This document shows, piece after piece, positions 1 through 9,579 of a stretch of 64,000 bases of DNA. A program made the translations under genes and the position numbers. Location of the stretch: positions 27,720,934-27,784,933 of the forward strand of contig CM034388.1 in assembly GCA_019925095.2 (NCBI GenBank). The letters are read 5' to 3'. Under the pieces are notes generated by a model that was given only the letters and a program-made list of their open reading frames with translations, searched no databases and had not been told where the DNA came from. Source of the DNA: Dendrolimus kikuchii. Its lineage: Eukaryota; Arthropoda; Insecta; Lepidoptera; Lasiocampidae. Each line of letters starts with the position of its first letter. The stretch's first letter is position 1.

Positions 1-26
1 AATATGCCCACGTCTATGAATTCCTG

Positions 27-262
27 TATCCATGTAGGAATGGAAGGAATACAATTTACTGCGGCGAGGGGACAAAACAAGCCACAGCCAGGTGGTAGGG
101 TATTTGCCTGTCTGGATGGCTACCACCCCTGGTGTAGAGTATCCAGTCTTCTTTAGAGAGAGGCGGAACAGTGGTAGCACTTTTGGTGTTACAAATGTCC
201 ATAGGCGAAGGTAACCGTTTGCCATCAGTCTGCCTGGCAGATGAATTCATGCAATAAAAGAA
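27..262 (+). repeat. Rep-B copy (decayed)
   Basis: Matches the Rep-B sense strand: a 5' part like TATCCGTGCAGGAACGGAG, the GGTGGTAGGGTATTTGCC block, then the CATGCAATAAAA end. Internal deletions remove part of the middle. Rep-B ends in AATAAA running into A's, which suggests retroposition through RNA. Confidence 0.75.
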
Positions 263-362
263 ATACCCCTGACAACGTGTATGCAAAATTTCGTAAAGAT
301 CTGTTGTGTAGTTAAGGTGTGAAAGCGTTACAGTTTCACATTTATAATATTAGTTGGATATA

Positions 363-595
363 TTTTGTAAGCAGAAGTCGTGGAAGGCCACGACACACCT
401 TCCATGATCAAATTGATCGTGTACTAGCAGAAGGTGATGTCAGGAGCCTTAAGAACAGACGAGCGTGCATGACAAGAGTTATGAATGTCAAAGAAGCAAG
501 TGAGGTGTGTAAGAATAAGCCTAAATGGCGCTCCGTTGTTCGTGCCTACCCCGCAAGGGAACTGGTGTGAAGTTATGTATGTATGTGTTTTGTAA
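363..595 (+). mobile_element. LINE-A, 5'-truncated copy
   Basis: Encodes the last part of the LINE-A protein (RSRGRPRHTF to the terminal YPARELV), then GAAGTTATGTATGTATG. TSD TTTTGTAA lies at 363-370 and 588-595. Upstream coding sequence is missing, as expected for incomplete target-primed reverse transcription. Confidence 0.85.
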
Positions 596-599
596 ACAG

Positions 600-1110
600 C
601 AAAAAAAATAAAAAAGTATAATAAAGGTCAAATGAATTACAGCGCTTGGAACCGTTGAAACGTAGTTTTATTAAAGGAGGAACAAAAAAATTATATATAG
701 ATAGATACCATATCTTAACGATTTTAAGGTCTGCTCTTTTACCTGTAAATAATTTTTCGTACTCTTTGTTATTTGCCCGCTTGGCGGATTTACCACATCA
801 TGTAAACAATCTCGGGGTACAAATTTCAACAGGTTTTTTTTTATTAACTGCCATGGTATGTCATGCCAAAAAAAATCGGGTCGTTAGTATCAAGCTAAAA
901 GGAGGATTAGCTCTGAGAATTAGCGTTGTGTCAATGTGTGTAAATTCCAAAAATATTTTTTTTTTAAGACACATGTAAGGTATGTAAATATGCATGTGTG
1001 TAATGTGTATTTTAGGACAGGAAAATTGTTTTTCTTGGTCTGGATTCAGCCCACGTCAAGTATTATAGTCACTATTTTACAAATTATTGAAATACACTTT
1101 TACCTAGGTT
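600..1110. other. AT-rich spacer, no gene recognised
   Basis: Low-complexity AT-rich sequence with poly(A) and poly(T) runs. Short open frames occur but show no family resemblance or convincing splice structure. Confidence 0.5.
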
Positions 1111-1111
1111 T

Positions 1112-1480
1112 ATACTGTATGTCTTTCAAGACCACGGGCCATAAAAATGGCCCGGACATTTGGAGGGCTTGCGTGGGGCCATGGGGAGGCCACCACGTAG
1201 AGGCCCTTTGACAAATTTAATGTAAATGTGGCGTGACACTGACCGGCGATTATTCCTGTCTACACCATATAGTAATGCACCCAAGGACAAGCCCCGGCCA
1301 GTGTAGGACTATTGTGGGAAATGAAGACAAAAAGTGAACTGCTAGTGGTACTAGAGGCCTGGGAATATGGGGACTATGGCGTCTGCCCGTCGCAATGTTC
1401 GGGGAACATGGAAAGATGGGCAGACGGTGACTCGCCACTCCCTGCATGGGCCCCAAAAAATGCCATAGAAGGCTTACCTA
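1112..1480 (-). repeat. Rep-D copy, partial
   Basis: Shares the GACCACGGGCCATAAAAATG start and the body with copies near 7.6 and 43.2 kb. The minus-strand frame containing IATGRRHSPHIPRPLVPLA recurs in those copies, so strand is set by that frame. It runs straight into Hel-C. Confidence 0.7.
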
Positions 1481-1486
1481 GGTTTA

Positions 1487-1830
1487 TTATTATAAAATTC
1501 TAATAATGCCGTGTTTGAACATTGAAGCAATTGAAAAAAACAACAACTGGAATACATTATATAAACGATGGAGAATACGATGTATTTTTTATGTCTTGTT
1601 TGTTTGTTCGTTAATCACTTAAAATCTACTTGGCCGATTTCGATGCGGCTTTCCATGATCGACAGTAAATACTTAGACTTCAAATCTGCGCTACTTTTTG
1701 TCCTAGGAATCCCGCGGGAAATTTTCCGGGAATGATTCAAAATAGCCGGATTATAAAGAATCGAAATGTGTACCGGGAATATCGCGGGAAATTCAAATCA
1801 AGCATGGACGAAGTTGCGGGCATATCCTAG
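1487..1830 (+). mobile_element. Hel-C, Helitron-like element
   Basis: Same family as 26424-26926 and 63214 onward. It ends in CTAG (1827-1830) followed by T, the CTRR rule of Helitrons. The 5' TC end is lost at the Rep-D junction. It carries the GATTTCGATGCGG block and several CCCGCGGGAA-like motifs and has no coding capacity. Confidence 0.65.
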
Positions 1831-1985
1831 TTTAAATAAAATAAAAATAAAAAGCCTTTTTATTTGGTCCATAATAACATTACACTATACAATAATTTGA
1901 AAATGTCACATTATTTTTCGTAATTTTTTTTTATTTTTTTTTTATTTATTTATTATTATTATTTTATTCGTCAATTTATTTATTT

Positions 1986-2436
1986 TTATTGTTCTACTTT
2001 TGGACCCCCCGTCCGGGTAAAGGCCTCCTCCAGTTGCGCCCAGTGATTTCTGTCCGCGGCCACGGCGAGCCACCTTGGGCCCGCGACAGCGCGGATGTCG
2101 TCGTCCCACCGCTTGAGCGGGCGTTCCACACGACGTTTGCCATACGTGGGGCCGCGCCATTCCGTCGCTATTTTTGTCCATCTCTGGTCCGAGTATCGTA
2201 CCACATGTCGAGCCCACTTCCACTTAAACTTACTTACATGATGTATGGCATCTTTAAATTTAGTTTTCTTTCTTATATCTAAATTGTTTTGTATATCTTT
2301 TAGTTTTATGTTTAGTGAGCTTCGTTCCATTGCTCTTTGACGGATAGAATTTTTTTTGGCATTTCTTTCTGTAAGAGCCCATGTCTGACAGCCATATGTT
2401 AGAGTTGGTAAAATGTTTGTGTCGTCCGTATCCTAA
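1986..2436 (-). pseudogene. RTE-type LINE reverse transcriptase C-terminal fragment
   Basis: On the minus strand the frame reads LPTLTYGCQTWALTERNAKK, RQRAMERSSLN, then KWKWARHVVRYSDQRWTK and RPLKRWDDDIRAVAGPRW to an EEAFTRTGG end. These are the end of the RT and the tail of RTE-class LINEs (LTYGxExW, AMERxML, KWxWAGHxAR, RPxKRWxDDI). A frame shift separates the first block from the rest. The 5' two-thirds of the element is absent. Confidence 0.85.
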
Positions 2437-2461
2437 TTTAATATATTTTTATTATTTCCAG

Positions 2462-2559
2462 GATTTTTCTCAGCATCGTCCGTGCTTTTTCTGGAGTGGT
2501 TGTACAATAGAAGGAAAAGACGGAGCGAACAAGTTGTCATTAAGCCGTACACCGAATAA
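2462..2559 (+). CDS. candidate terminal exon of an unidentified membrane protein
   Basis: A strong acceptor (TTTTTATTATTTCCAG, AG at 2460-2461) is followed by a frame starting after two bases and reading 31 codons to TAA at 2557-2559. It encodes a hydrophobic run (FFSASSVLFLEWLY), a basic cluster NRRKRRSEQ and the end KPYTE. A last membrane segment followed by a short positively charged tail is a common receptor or channel C-terminus, but I cannot name a family. Upstream exons would lie left of the RTE fragment or outside the window. No clear AATAAA follows within about 100 bp. A chance open frame of this length is possible; the acceptor and the residue pattern argue against it. Confidence 0.4.
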
Positions 2560-2668
2560 GATTTGGTAAAAAATACAAAAGCTGGAAACGTGTTTGTTTT
2601 AAAACAAACACAGAACATTAAAAACACAAACAAGAGAATAACATTTGTAGTACCTAATCAAATAAACA

Positions 2669-2870
2669 TCTTTATATATATAATTCTTCTGTACGTGTGT
2701 TGACAGTGAACTCCTCCTAAACGGCTGGACCGATTTGGATGAATTTTTTTGTGTGTGTTCAGTGGATTCGAGGATGGTTTAGATTCACAATTGGACCCGG
2801 TAGGTGGCGCTGCAATCGGGTTCTGAATTTTATTTCTTCAAGGCAGAACAACGTCTGCCGGGACAGCTAG
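2669..2870 (+). mobile_element. Hel-G, short Helitron-like element
   Basis: Intact ends: A|TC at 2669 and CTAG|T at 2867-2870, with no TSD, as expected for Helitrons inserting between A and T. The body has CGGCTGGACCGATTTGGATG, GGTAGGTGGCGCTGCAATCG and ACGTCTGCCGGGACAG. At 202 bp it is non-coding and depends on other elements to move. Confidence 0.75.
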
Positions 2871-2879
2871 TATAATATA

Positions 2880-3900
2880 AAAATTTGGATATGTCACCTA
2901 CCCAACTGTTGATCTATTGAACCAAGCTTTTGTTATGTAGGTATTCTTATACATATTTATGTATTGTTACGAATTTGTAAGGGATTTGTAGGATGTAAAT
3001 TCGAAAATACCGTTGGAATTATCACAAAGTTTATTAGAAGTACATACACCTAATTCACAGTTCTTACAAGTATAGTCGAATGAAATAAAACCAAACTGTA
3101 GGACTGAAAATCGTTATCACATAAATCGCGCAGAGTTTCGTTATAAGATACTCGCTTCGAAAGTGCACTAAGCCTCGTTCGCAATCAGAACACGACTTGC
3201 GCATTTCCCGACTGACTGACCCTCATCCGTTTGTAAATTAAACATGGCCTCCTAGCAAAATGCCGCTCACTGGTTCTTGAAATCGTTAAATAGTCAGAAT
3301 CAGAAACAGGCCAAGAATTCACATAAAATACCAACAGAGGAAAGAAGGTTTTACGACGTCTTACGGCGGCGAGAACAAAGAGATTAGCGCGAACGTATAG
3401 ACCACTCAAATTCAAACGGGTAATAAGACATCTGCAAAGGATCAGTATCGGCTTGCAACACCATATACAAATTCGTATGTCTTAGATAAATCCTATATTG
3501 TATAAAAATAATAAATAAGTACAGTATTTTTTTGAAGAATGTATGTATAATGTAGGCTAATTTGTAAATAAGGGTTATAAGTGAAAGATAAAAAGAATAC
3601 AATATAAGAATAAAATAATAGTAATATAAGAAAATAATATTAGAACACCACATGCAGATCCCATGGAAAAAGTAAATTGTAGACCTTAAAAGACATAAAT
3701 ATATCTTATTTTAATGTTATTGAATTACATAAGAAGAATCGGAAATTAAGTAAATGATTGGTGATACGAAACTGTTTTTCTTCATTATTAGAAAGTACAA
3801 CACAAAGTTCGTATAATATATTCCCAAGTGATGACCCATTTCAACATGGCAACATAGATTTCATGAGGCCCTCTCGTAACGCTAAAAGTTGGATTTCAAA
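2880..3900. other. AT-rich spacer, no gene recognised
   Basis: No family resemblance, repeat of the kinds defined here, or convincing exon was seen. Open frames are AT-driven. Confidence 0.45.
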
Positions 3901-3903
3901 AAC

Positions 3904-4327
3904 TATTGAAACTGTTGAATCTGCGGAGTGACGCTCGCGGACCGCGTTCGTAATACCGAAGTACGAAAGAGAGTTGGTCTGAAAGAGAGTGTCGGGGTGA
4001 AGATAAGGAAAAGAATGCTCCGGTGGTTCGGGCCTGTGGAAAGAATGCATGATGAAAGAATGACTAAACAGATATACAATGCAAAAGTTGATGGATGCAG
4101 AAGTCGTGGAAGGCCACGACACACCTTCCATGATCAAATTGATCGTGTACTAGCAGAAGGTGATGTCAGGAGCCTTAAGAACAGGCGAGCTTGCATGACA
4201 AGGATTATGAATGTCAAAGAGGCAAGTGAGGTGTGTAAGAATAAGCCTAAATGGCACTCTGTTGTTCGTGCCTACCCCGCAAGGGAACTGGCGTGAAGTT
4301 ATGTATGTATGTATGTATTGAAACTGT
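3904..4327 (+). mobile_element. LINE-A, 5'-truncated copy
   Basis: Starts within the CGVTLADRVRNTEVRKRVGL block and runs through MLRWFGPVERMHDERMTKQ to YPARELA and a GTTATG(TATG)n tail. TSD TATTGAAACTGT at 3904-3915 and 4316-4327. It carries the diagnostic bases of subfamily 2 (CGAGCTTGC, GAGGCAAG, GGCACTC). Confidence 0.9.
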
Positions 4328-4437
4328 CTACTGGCACTGACCGGCGATGGTTCCCCGTAATAGTTACCGTGATTGTTGCTACCTAACTGAAATATAAATC
4401 GAAATGTGTGCTGGGACACATGGTAGAAGTGATACTT

Positions 4438-4585
4438 CAACGGACAAGTGGCAAAACGAATCGCAACAAAATTTTAACTTGAAGTTTTACGGGCAGGTTT
4501 TCAAATCGGACAAGTACATTAACACTCTGCCCGTAAAACTCCAAGTTAAAATTTTGTTGCGATTCGTTTTGCCACTTCTCCGTTG
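4438..4585. repeat. Fold-M hairpin element
   Basis: Arms 4438-4496 and 4527-4585 are inverted repeats of 59 nt with two mismatches, around a 30-nt loop (4497-4526). The arm starts with the CAACGGACAAGTGG unit that is tandemly repeated at 58312-58441. Its right end abuts an RTE-type LINE fragment. Confidence 0.9.
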
Positions 4586-4586
4586 G

Positions 4587-4815
4587 TTCTCTTGCGGATA
4601 TCCTCATTTCTAATGGATAGATCCATAAGAGAAACGCCCAACATAGCTCGCTTCATAGGAGACGAAGAGCGACTTGAAAATTGTGGACCAGTCCTACCGT
4701 CAGTGTCCACGTCTCGGCCTCGTAGGTCAGAACGGAGAGGACGCACTGCTCGAAGACTTTCGTCTTCAAGCATTGCGGGACGGTCGACGAAAGTAGTAGT
4801 AGCGAGTAGTTCTAT
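4587..4815 (-). pseudogene. RTE-type LINE fragment
   Basis: The minus strand encodes VLSVLTYEAETWTLTVGL and, after a shift, MKRAMLGVSLMD and RNEDIRKRT, the conserved RT-tail motifs of RTE-type LINEs. It ends exactly at the Fold-M hairpin, whose arm continues the frame for a few residues. Confidence 0.75.
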
Positions 4816-4838
4816 TATTAATTGATAAAGTCAAGGGG

Positions 4839-5223
4839 TTGTCAAAAAAGTGCTATATATATGAAGTTATACTTGCAAATTTAAAAAAGGTTTCTCCGCG
4901 ATATGTGGAAACTAATATATGTTATTGTAACCCGTGCGGGCCGTTGTATCAAACGGCTAAATGCGTTCGTGGAACACGAGGGGGAAGGGTAGAAGAGGCA
5001 CTCCGACGCAAAGCCGCGGCAGTCGACACTCGTCACTTCGTCAGTCCGCGTATAGCTCACGCAGTGGTTGGTCGCGTGCCTGATATATTTTTCGTACCCT
5101 TATTCCCACCACGTGTTTCGCGAGATATTACCGGAGGAGGCTTTCTAAATTTTATGTACTAATTCCTATATTTGTTTTCGTGTGAATTGATATGAATGTT
5201 CTATGTAAAACCATCGAAATAAA
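4839..5223 (+). other. open frame with AATAAA, possible terminal exon or retroelement relic
   Basis: A frame without stops runs to TAA at about 5162 and is fairly GC-rich in its second half, encoding RVEEALRRKAAAVDTRHF and FVPLFPPRVSRDITGGGF. AATAAA lies at 5218-5223. There is no ATG start and no decisive acceptor (AG choices exist near 5020-5065). I do not recognise the protein. It could be a real last exon or part of an old element. Confidence 0.25.
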
Positions 5224-5333
5224 CGTGTTTTCTTTTGTGACGTATAGTTTTCTTCTGTTAATATTAGTTACCCTGACAATAATGTTTTTTTAATTTCTGT
5301 ACATTAGATAGGCAGATGGAAAGTAGCAGTCTT

Positions 5334-5645
5334 TTATCCGTGTAGGAACGGAGAAAGAATACAATTTCCTGCGGCCTGGCGGCCTGTCGTAAGAGGCGAC
5401 TAAACAACCCACAGCCAGGTGATAGAGTATTCGCTCGACTGGATGGCGACCACCCCTGGTCTAGAGTATGCAGCCATAACAACCTTGTGCTGTGTTCCGG
5501 CATTAATGACCAGGTTCCAGTCTCCTTTAAGAGAACAGCAGCGCATTTGTAGCACCTTTGGTGTTGCAAATGTCCATAGGCGATGGTAACCACTTTCCAT
5601 CAAGTGGGCCGTCTGTCTGTCTGCTGAACTCCTGCAATAAAAAAA
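5334..5645 (+). repeat. Rep-B, near full length
   Basis: Runs from TATCCGTGTAGGAACGGAG to CTCCTGCAATAAAAAAAA, about 310 bp. The best reference copy for the sense strand, including CCTGTCGTAAGAGGCGAC and CGTCTGTCTGTCTGCTGAAC. Confidence 0.85.
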
Positions 5646-5649
5646 AAGT

Positions 5650-5828
5650 CTATGGACTTGGCCTTGAAGGGAGACGAACTTGGCTACTAATGTCCGAACA
5701 CAACTCAAGGTTGTTGTGACAGCGTACCCTAAACCGGGCGTGGTAGCCGTTTAGGCGGGCAAATACCCTACTATCTGGATGTTGCAGCCGTAGAAATTAA
5801 TATTTTATCTCCATTCCTGCACGTATAG
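5650..5828 (-). repeat. Rep-B partial copy, opposite orientation
   Basis: Degenerate antisense Rep-B (ACACAACTCAAGGTTGTTGT, ATTCCTGCACGTATAG end) lying 5 bp from the sense copy, so the two face each other tail to tail. Confidence 0.6.
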
Positions 5829-5869
5829 AAAGGAGGAATAACTTGAAAAAACATTGTAGAACTTCTAAA

Positions 5870-6060
5870 TCTTTTCTTCTTAAACCACCGACACAATCAT
5901 CGATATGTTATAGTGCTTCGGTCTCCATCCACGTAGTTAGACTATGGAACGCCCTCCCTCTTACGATCCGAAATAGGTAGTTCATCGGAGAGCAGCTTTA
6001 TAAAAGAATTCAAAGAGCACTAGCTGTCTTCAATTATCTTTATACGTTTATATTTTACAT
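5870..6060 (+). pseudogene. LINE 3' coding end (CR1/Jockey-like)
   Basis: Reads RLWNALPLTIRNR then stop, the RLWNxLP motif that closes many CR1/Jockey-type polymerases. Only the last stretch is present. Confidence 0.5.
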
Positions 6061-6064
6061 TAAA

Positions 6065-6315
6065 TATTGGAGTTCTTGGCGGGAACTGAAAGGAGATGTT
6101 GTACTGTACAGTTTTACTTTCTAAAAATGTGTAAAATTACTCTGAAATGAACAATAGTTGTAGGATATTGACAGTTTTTGAGTAGTAATTATGTGTTTTG
6201 TGAGAAATGTGAACTGTATAGTCAAATGTGGCCTTTCGAGTTTTCACAAGAACTCCGTTGAATGGTGTCGATTGTAGCCTACAATACAACTTCGCCTGGC
6301 TTAAAGGCCTAGTTG
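6065..6315 (+). repeat. dispersed repeat I
   Basis: Shares GGAGTTCTTGGCGGGAACTG, CTGTACAGTTTTACTTTCTA and GGCCTTTCGAGTTTTCACAA with 8767-9175 and with the reverse copy at 37695-37865. Non-coding. Confidence 0.65.
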
Positions 6316-6429
6316 CCAAGCCATAAACATAAAAAAATATACATTAAATATGTATGTATCTTATGTGTGTGCGTGAGAGAGAGTGCGTGTGTGTATGTGT
6401 GTATTTTCTATTTATATTTATGTATGTAT

Positions 6430-6650
6430 ATAATAATATTAATATGTATTTTTAAATATTTTTTTAGAATATTGTGCAACTAAACCCTGCCCTAGCTTTT
6501 GTGCATTTTTTCTCTCCATCCCAAGGTTGTCTGTGAAGAGACAGCTACCAGCTATAAGGCCGCCATTTGTACTTAATTCTAAGTTGTTTTTTTGTATTGT
6601 TTCATAAATTTTATTGTACAATAAAGTATATTCTATTCTATTATACACGT
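6430..6650 (+). repeat. LINE 3' UTR, type J
   Basis: GGTTGTCTGTGAAGAGACAG, a short hairpin, TATAAGGCCGCCATTTGTAC and a GTACAATAAAG end with a (TATTC)n-like tail. This is the usual 3' end of lepidopteran CR1/Jockey-class LINEs. Confidence 0.65.
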
Positions 6651-6679
6651 TAAATAATAAAATGTTTTAGTGGACACAA

Positions 6680-6830
6680 CCCTGCCTTTTGTTTTCCCCC
6701 TTCTCGTTAGACTCATAGGTTTGCTGGAAGAAAACTCTCTTAGGGTTAAGCTCGCCTTTGTACATCACCATCACCACTATTTTATCATGTTCTATTTAAC
6801 TTTTTCTGTACAATAAAGAATAAAATGATT
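6680..6830 (+). repeat. LINE 3' UTR, type J, divergent
   Basis: GTTTGCTGGAAGAAAACTCT, CTCGCCTTTGTACATCACCA and TGTACAATAAAGAATAAAAT; a decayed relative of the preceding copy. Confidence 0.5.
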
Positions 6831-7144
6831 TTGAAGAAAACATTGTTTTGTTACATAACCTATCAAAGAGTCATGGATACTGGTCTGTCGAGATGATATC
6901 CAGTTTATTTGATCAACATGTGCACTTCTTTGAAATGAGACCAGTATGTAAATGGTGTTTACAATTCAACAGATTTGCAGACGTGACTTGATACACGTGT
7001 CTATCTATATGCAAGTTCGTTGCTGACAAGGATGCAACGAGGAAAATCGAATTCATAGTTTTCCTTACATTATAATAGCTAAAACCGGCCACGGTTCCGT
7101 GTGACCCATTATTTTATTTGAGTATATACTACCAAAGATTGTTT

Positions 7145-7300
7145 AATTTTTATGTTAGTCTCGTTGGACACCGGGTTGCCTGGAAGACATCGCATCGAGC
7201 GATACGGTTGCTCATTGTTGTAATGAAAATGTATTCATATTAATTGTTTGGGGTTAAGTATTTATGGTGAATAATAAACAGTTTTCCCTTCAATCATTCA
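7145..7300 (+). repeat. LINE 3' UTR, type J2
   Basis: GGTTGCCTGGAAGACATCGC, GAGCGATACGGTTGCTCATT and GTGAATAATAAACAG. Its sister copy lies at 7345-7520. Confidence 0.6.
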
Positions 7301-7344
7301 TATATTCTTTGTGACAGTTTTTTTAAATCGGCAGATAAACATTA

Positions 7345-7520
7345 TTTATTAACTGCACCACCGTCAGTATTAAAAACCTATCATTCCCTGCCAAGGGTTG
7401 CCTGGAAGAGATCGCTATGAGTGATAAGGTTGCCCATTGTTGTAATGCAAATGTATCCATATTAATTGTCTAGAGTTAAGTTTATGGTGAACAATAAAGA
7501 GTTTTCGGTCAATAATTCAT
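7345..7520 (+). repeat. LINE 3' UTR, type J2
   Basis: Begins with ACCACCGTCAGTATTAAAAA, then GGTTGCCTGGAAGAGATCGC and GAACAATAAAGAG. It lies in the same orientation as 7145-7300, about 200 bp away. Confidence 0.6.
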
Positions 7521-7609
7521 GCATTCATTCTGACATTATTTTTTTAATCAGCAGATACACAATGTCAAAGAGTTGCAGGACTCGAATTAAAATGCCGTTA
7601 GGATTATTA

Positions 7610-8250
7610 TAGAGTTTGTATGTCTTTTGAGACCACGGGCCATAAAAATGGCCCGGACATTTGGAAGGCTTGCGTCGGGCTATGGGAAGGCCGAGACGTA
7701 GAGGCCTTTTGACAAATTTAATGTAAATGTGGCATGACACTGGCCGGCGATTACCCCTGTCTACAACATATAGTGATGCACCCAAGGACAAGCCTCGGCC
7801 AGTGTAGGACTATTGGGGGAAATGAGGACAAAAAGTACCGGGCTATTGGGGTGAAATGCTAGTGGTACAAGGGGTCTGGGAATATGGGGACTATGGCGTA
7901 TGCCCGTCGCAATTTTCGGGGAAAATGAAAAATGGGCAGACGGTGACTCGCCACTCCCTGCATGGGCCCCTAAAATGCCATAGAAGGCAGGGGCAACATG
8001 GATGTGAGTGGCTAAGGGGTGTAGAGAGGTGGGCTGCAGGTTTACCGTAGCTACTTCTGACGTGATGCCATTTATCACTTCCACCCCTGGAGCTTGAGTC
8101 TTAGCTCTAGCGATCTCCACTCCGTGCCGGCTGGTTAAGGCAAGCACGGAGGTGGGGGCCTTGCCTTGACCCCCGGAGTCAGGTACGAGGTGTCGCTACT
8201 CACCTAAGGCTTCGCCACAAAGCCCCCCTGCGGGTATAGAGAGTATGTAG
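7610..8250 (-). repeat. Rep-D, longest copy
   Basis: Spans both ends seen in other copies: GACCACGGGCCATAAAAATG at the left and GGCTTCGCCACAAAGCCCCC at the right. Minus-strand frame 8147-7761 reads SRHGVEIARAKTQAPGVEVI, EVATVNLQPTS and IRHSPHIPRPLVPLAFH, closely matched by the copy at 43215-43835. It may be the 5' end and first ORF of a LINE; family unknown. Confidence 0.65.
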
Positions 8251-8644
8251 AGTAGAGTAGATAGAGTATTATAGAGTTTATTATTATAGAACTATACAAA
8301 CACGTATAACACACAACTGACCCCCTCTCTCAATCAGGCTCTCGTTTTATACTGCACAAATGCATATGTGCCCTCCCGGCAACGTGGACTGAATTTCCTA
8401 GAATCAGCTTGCACTTGAATAATCCGTAACATCTGGCTAATAAGGCAGCCTGCGAGCGACCGTAAACGAGTACAATAGAACAAGAGACTGTTCTTCACAA
8501 TACTAGAAACGTATGCCAATAAATAAGTAAATAAAGAAGACGATCATAAAAGGATTACAATTACTTCAATGCCGACAGGTAGTAAAATGAGCTTTTACAG
8601 ACTGTTCGTGGAATATGTCTTTGGCGAAGCCTAAGTTATAACAA

Positions 8645-8765
8645 TAATTGATTAACTACACCACCGTCAGTATAAAAAATCTACCAATCCCTGGCAAGAA
8701 TTGCCTGGAAGAGATCGCTTTTTAGCGATAAGGCCGCCGTTTGTAATCTTTTATCTTTTTTTACA
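8645..8765 (+). repeat. LINE 3' UTR, type J
   Basis: ACCACCGTCAGTATAAAAAA, GAATTGCCTGGAAGAGATCG, a TTTTTAGCGATAAGGCCGCC hairpin and TTTGTAATC. Confidence 0.65.
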
Positions 8766-8766
8766 G

Positions 8767-9175
8767 AGTTTTTGGCAGGAACTCAAAGGGAATGTTGTGC
8801 TGTACAGTTTTATTTTCTAAAAATGTGTATAATTACTCTAAAATGAACAGTAGTTTTTGAGTAGTAGTAATTTCGCCAGGTGGTAGGGCATTTGCCCGAC
8901 TGGATGGCTACCACCCGTGGTCTAATGTATGTCGCCATAACAACCTTGAGTTGTGTTCCGTCATTAGTGACCAGTTTCCCTTAAGAGAGCAGCAGCGCAT
9001 TTGTAGCAACTTTGCTGTTGCAAATGTCCATAGGCGCCGCTTTCCATCAAGTGGGCCGTCTGCCTGTCTGCTGATCTCCTGCAAAAAAAAGTAATTATGT
9101 GTTTTTGTGAGAAATGTGTACTATATAGTCAAATGTGGCCTTTCGAGTTTTCACAAGTACTCCGTTGAACAACGT
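8767..9175 (+). repeat. dispersed repeat I, split by Rep-B
   Basis: Left part 8767-8875 and right part 9093-9175 join to give the sequence found unbroken at 6065-6315. Rep-B occupies the gap. Confidence 0.75.
8876..9092 (+). repeat. Rep-B inserted in repeat I
   Basis: 5'-truncated Rep-B beginning at GCCAGGTGGTAGGGCATTTG and ending CTCCTGCAAAAAAAA. Flanking AGTAATT on both sides is a likely 7-bp TSD, and the empty site is visible at 6065-6315. This supports retroposition with 5' truncation. Confidence 0.75.
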
Positions 9176-9329
9176 CAAAAACTGTGCTAGCTTATACATC
9201 AGAATTGGCTGTATGGACTAAGATTCCCTTGTCTGCCTTTGTAGCTAATTTTACTACTATCTACTACTGCTCTTTTTCTACTTCTGTTTGTCTATGCTTT
9301 GGTATACAAGAAAGAGCCATCTATCTAGA

Positions 9330-9370
9330 AGTTGCGGTAGCGTAGTGTAACCACTAGGCTACCGCATGCG
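9330..9370. repeat. SINE-like hairpin GCGGTAGCGTAGTG
   Basis: GCGGTAGCGTAGTG and CACTAGGCTACCGC form a 14-bp stem with one mismatch around TAAC. TAGCGTAGTG resembles an A box of tRNA-type SINE promoters. Fragment only. Confidence 0.35.
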
Positions 9371-9509
9371 CCCCAAACAAAGGCAGTTTTCTGACCTAAT
9401 GTGCATTATGTTACTACGTGCTAACGATAAAGAAAAACACCATGATGAAACCTGCACATCGAGATAACTGATGTGTCATAATATACTATACTATCCGGTC
9501 CTTTATAAA

Positions 9510-9560
9510 AATGGAAGGTTCGAGTCCAGCAGTAGGACATTTATGGGCTGTTATTATTGT
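9510..9560 (+). repeat. SINE fragment with B box
   Basis: GGTTCGAGTCC at 9517-9527 is a perfect pol III B box and is followed by CAGCAGTAGGACATTTATGG, a familiar end of lepidopteran tRNA-type SINEs. No tRNA cloverleaf is present. Confidence 0.45.
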
Positions 9561-9579
9561 AAACACATACACTGTAGAG

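Noticed and set aside
1012..1075. Exon-like stretch after TATTTTAG reading RKIVFLGLDSA, similar to the start of ARF/SAR GTPases
   Set aside because: The P-loop that should follow (NAGKT) is absent, no donor follows, and the overlapping frame is equally open; chance similarity is likely.
9330..9370. tRNA gene
   Set aside because: It forms one hairpin with an A-box-like motif but not a cloverleaf; better read as a SINE scrap.
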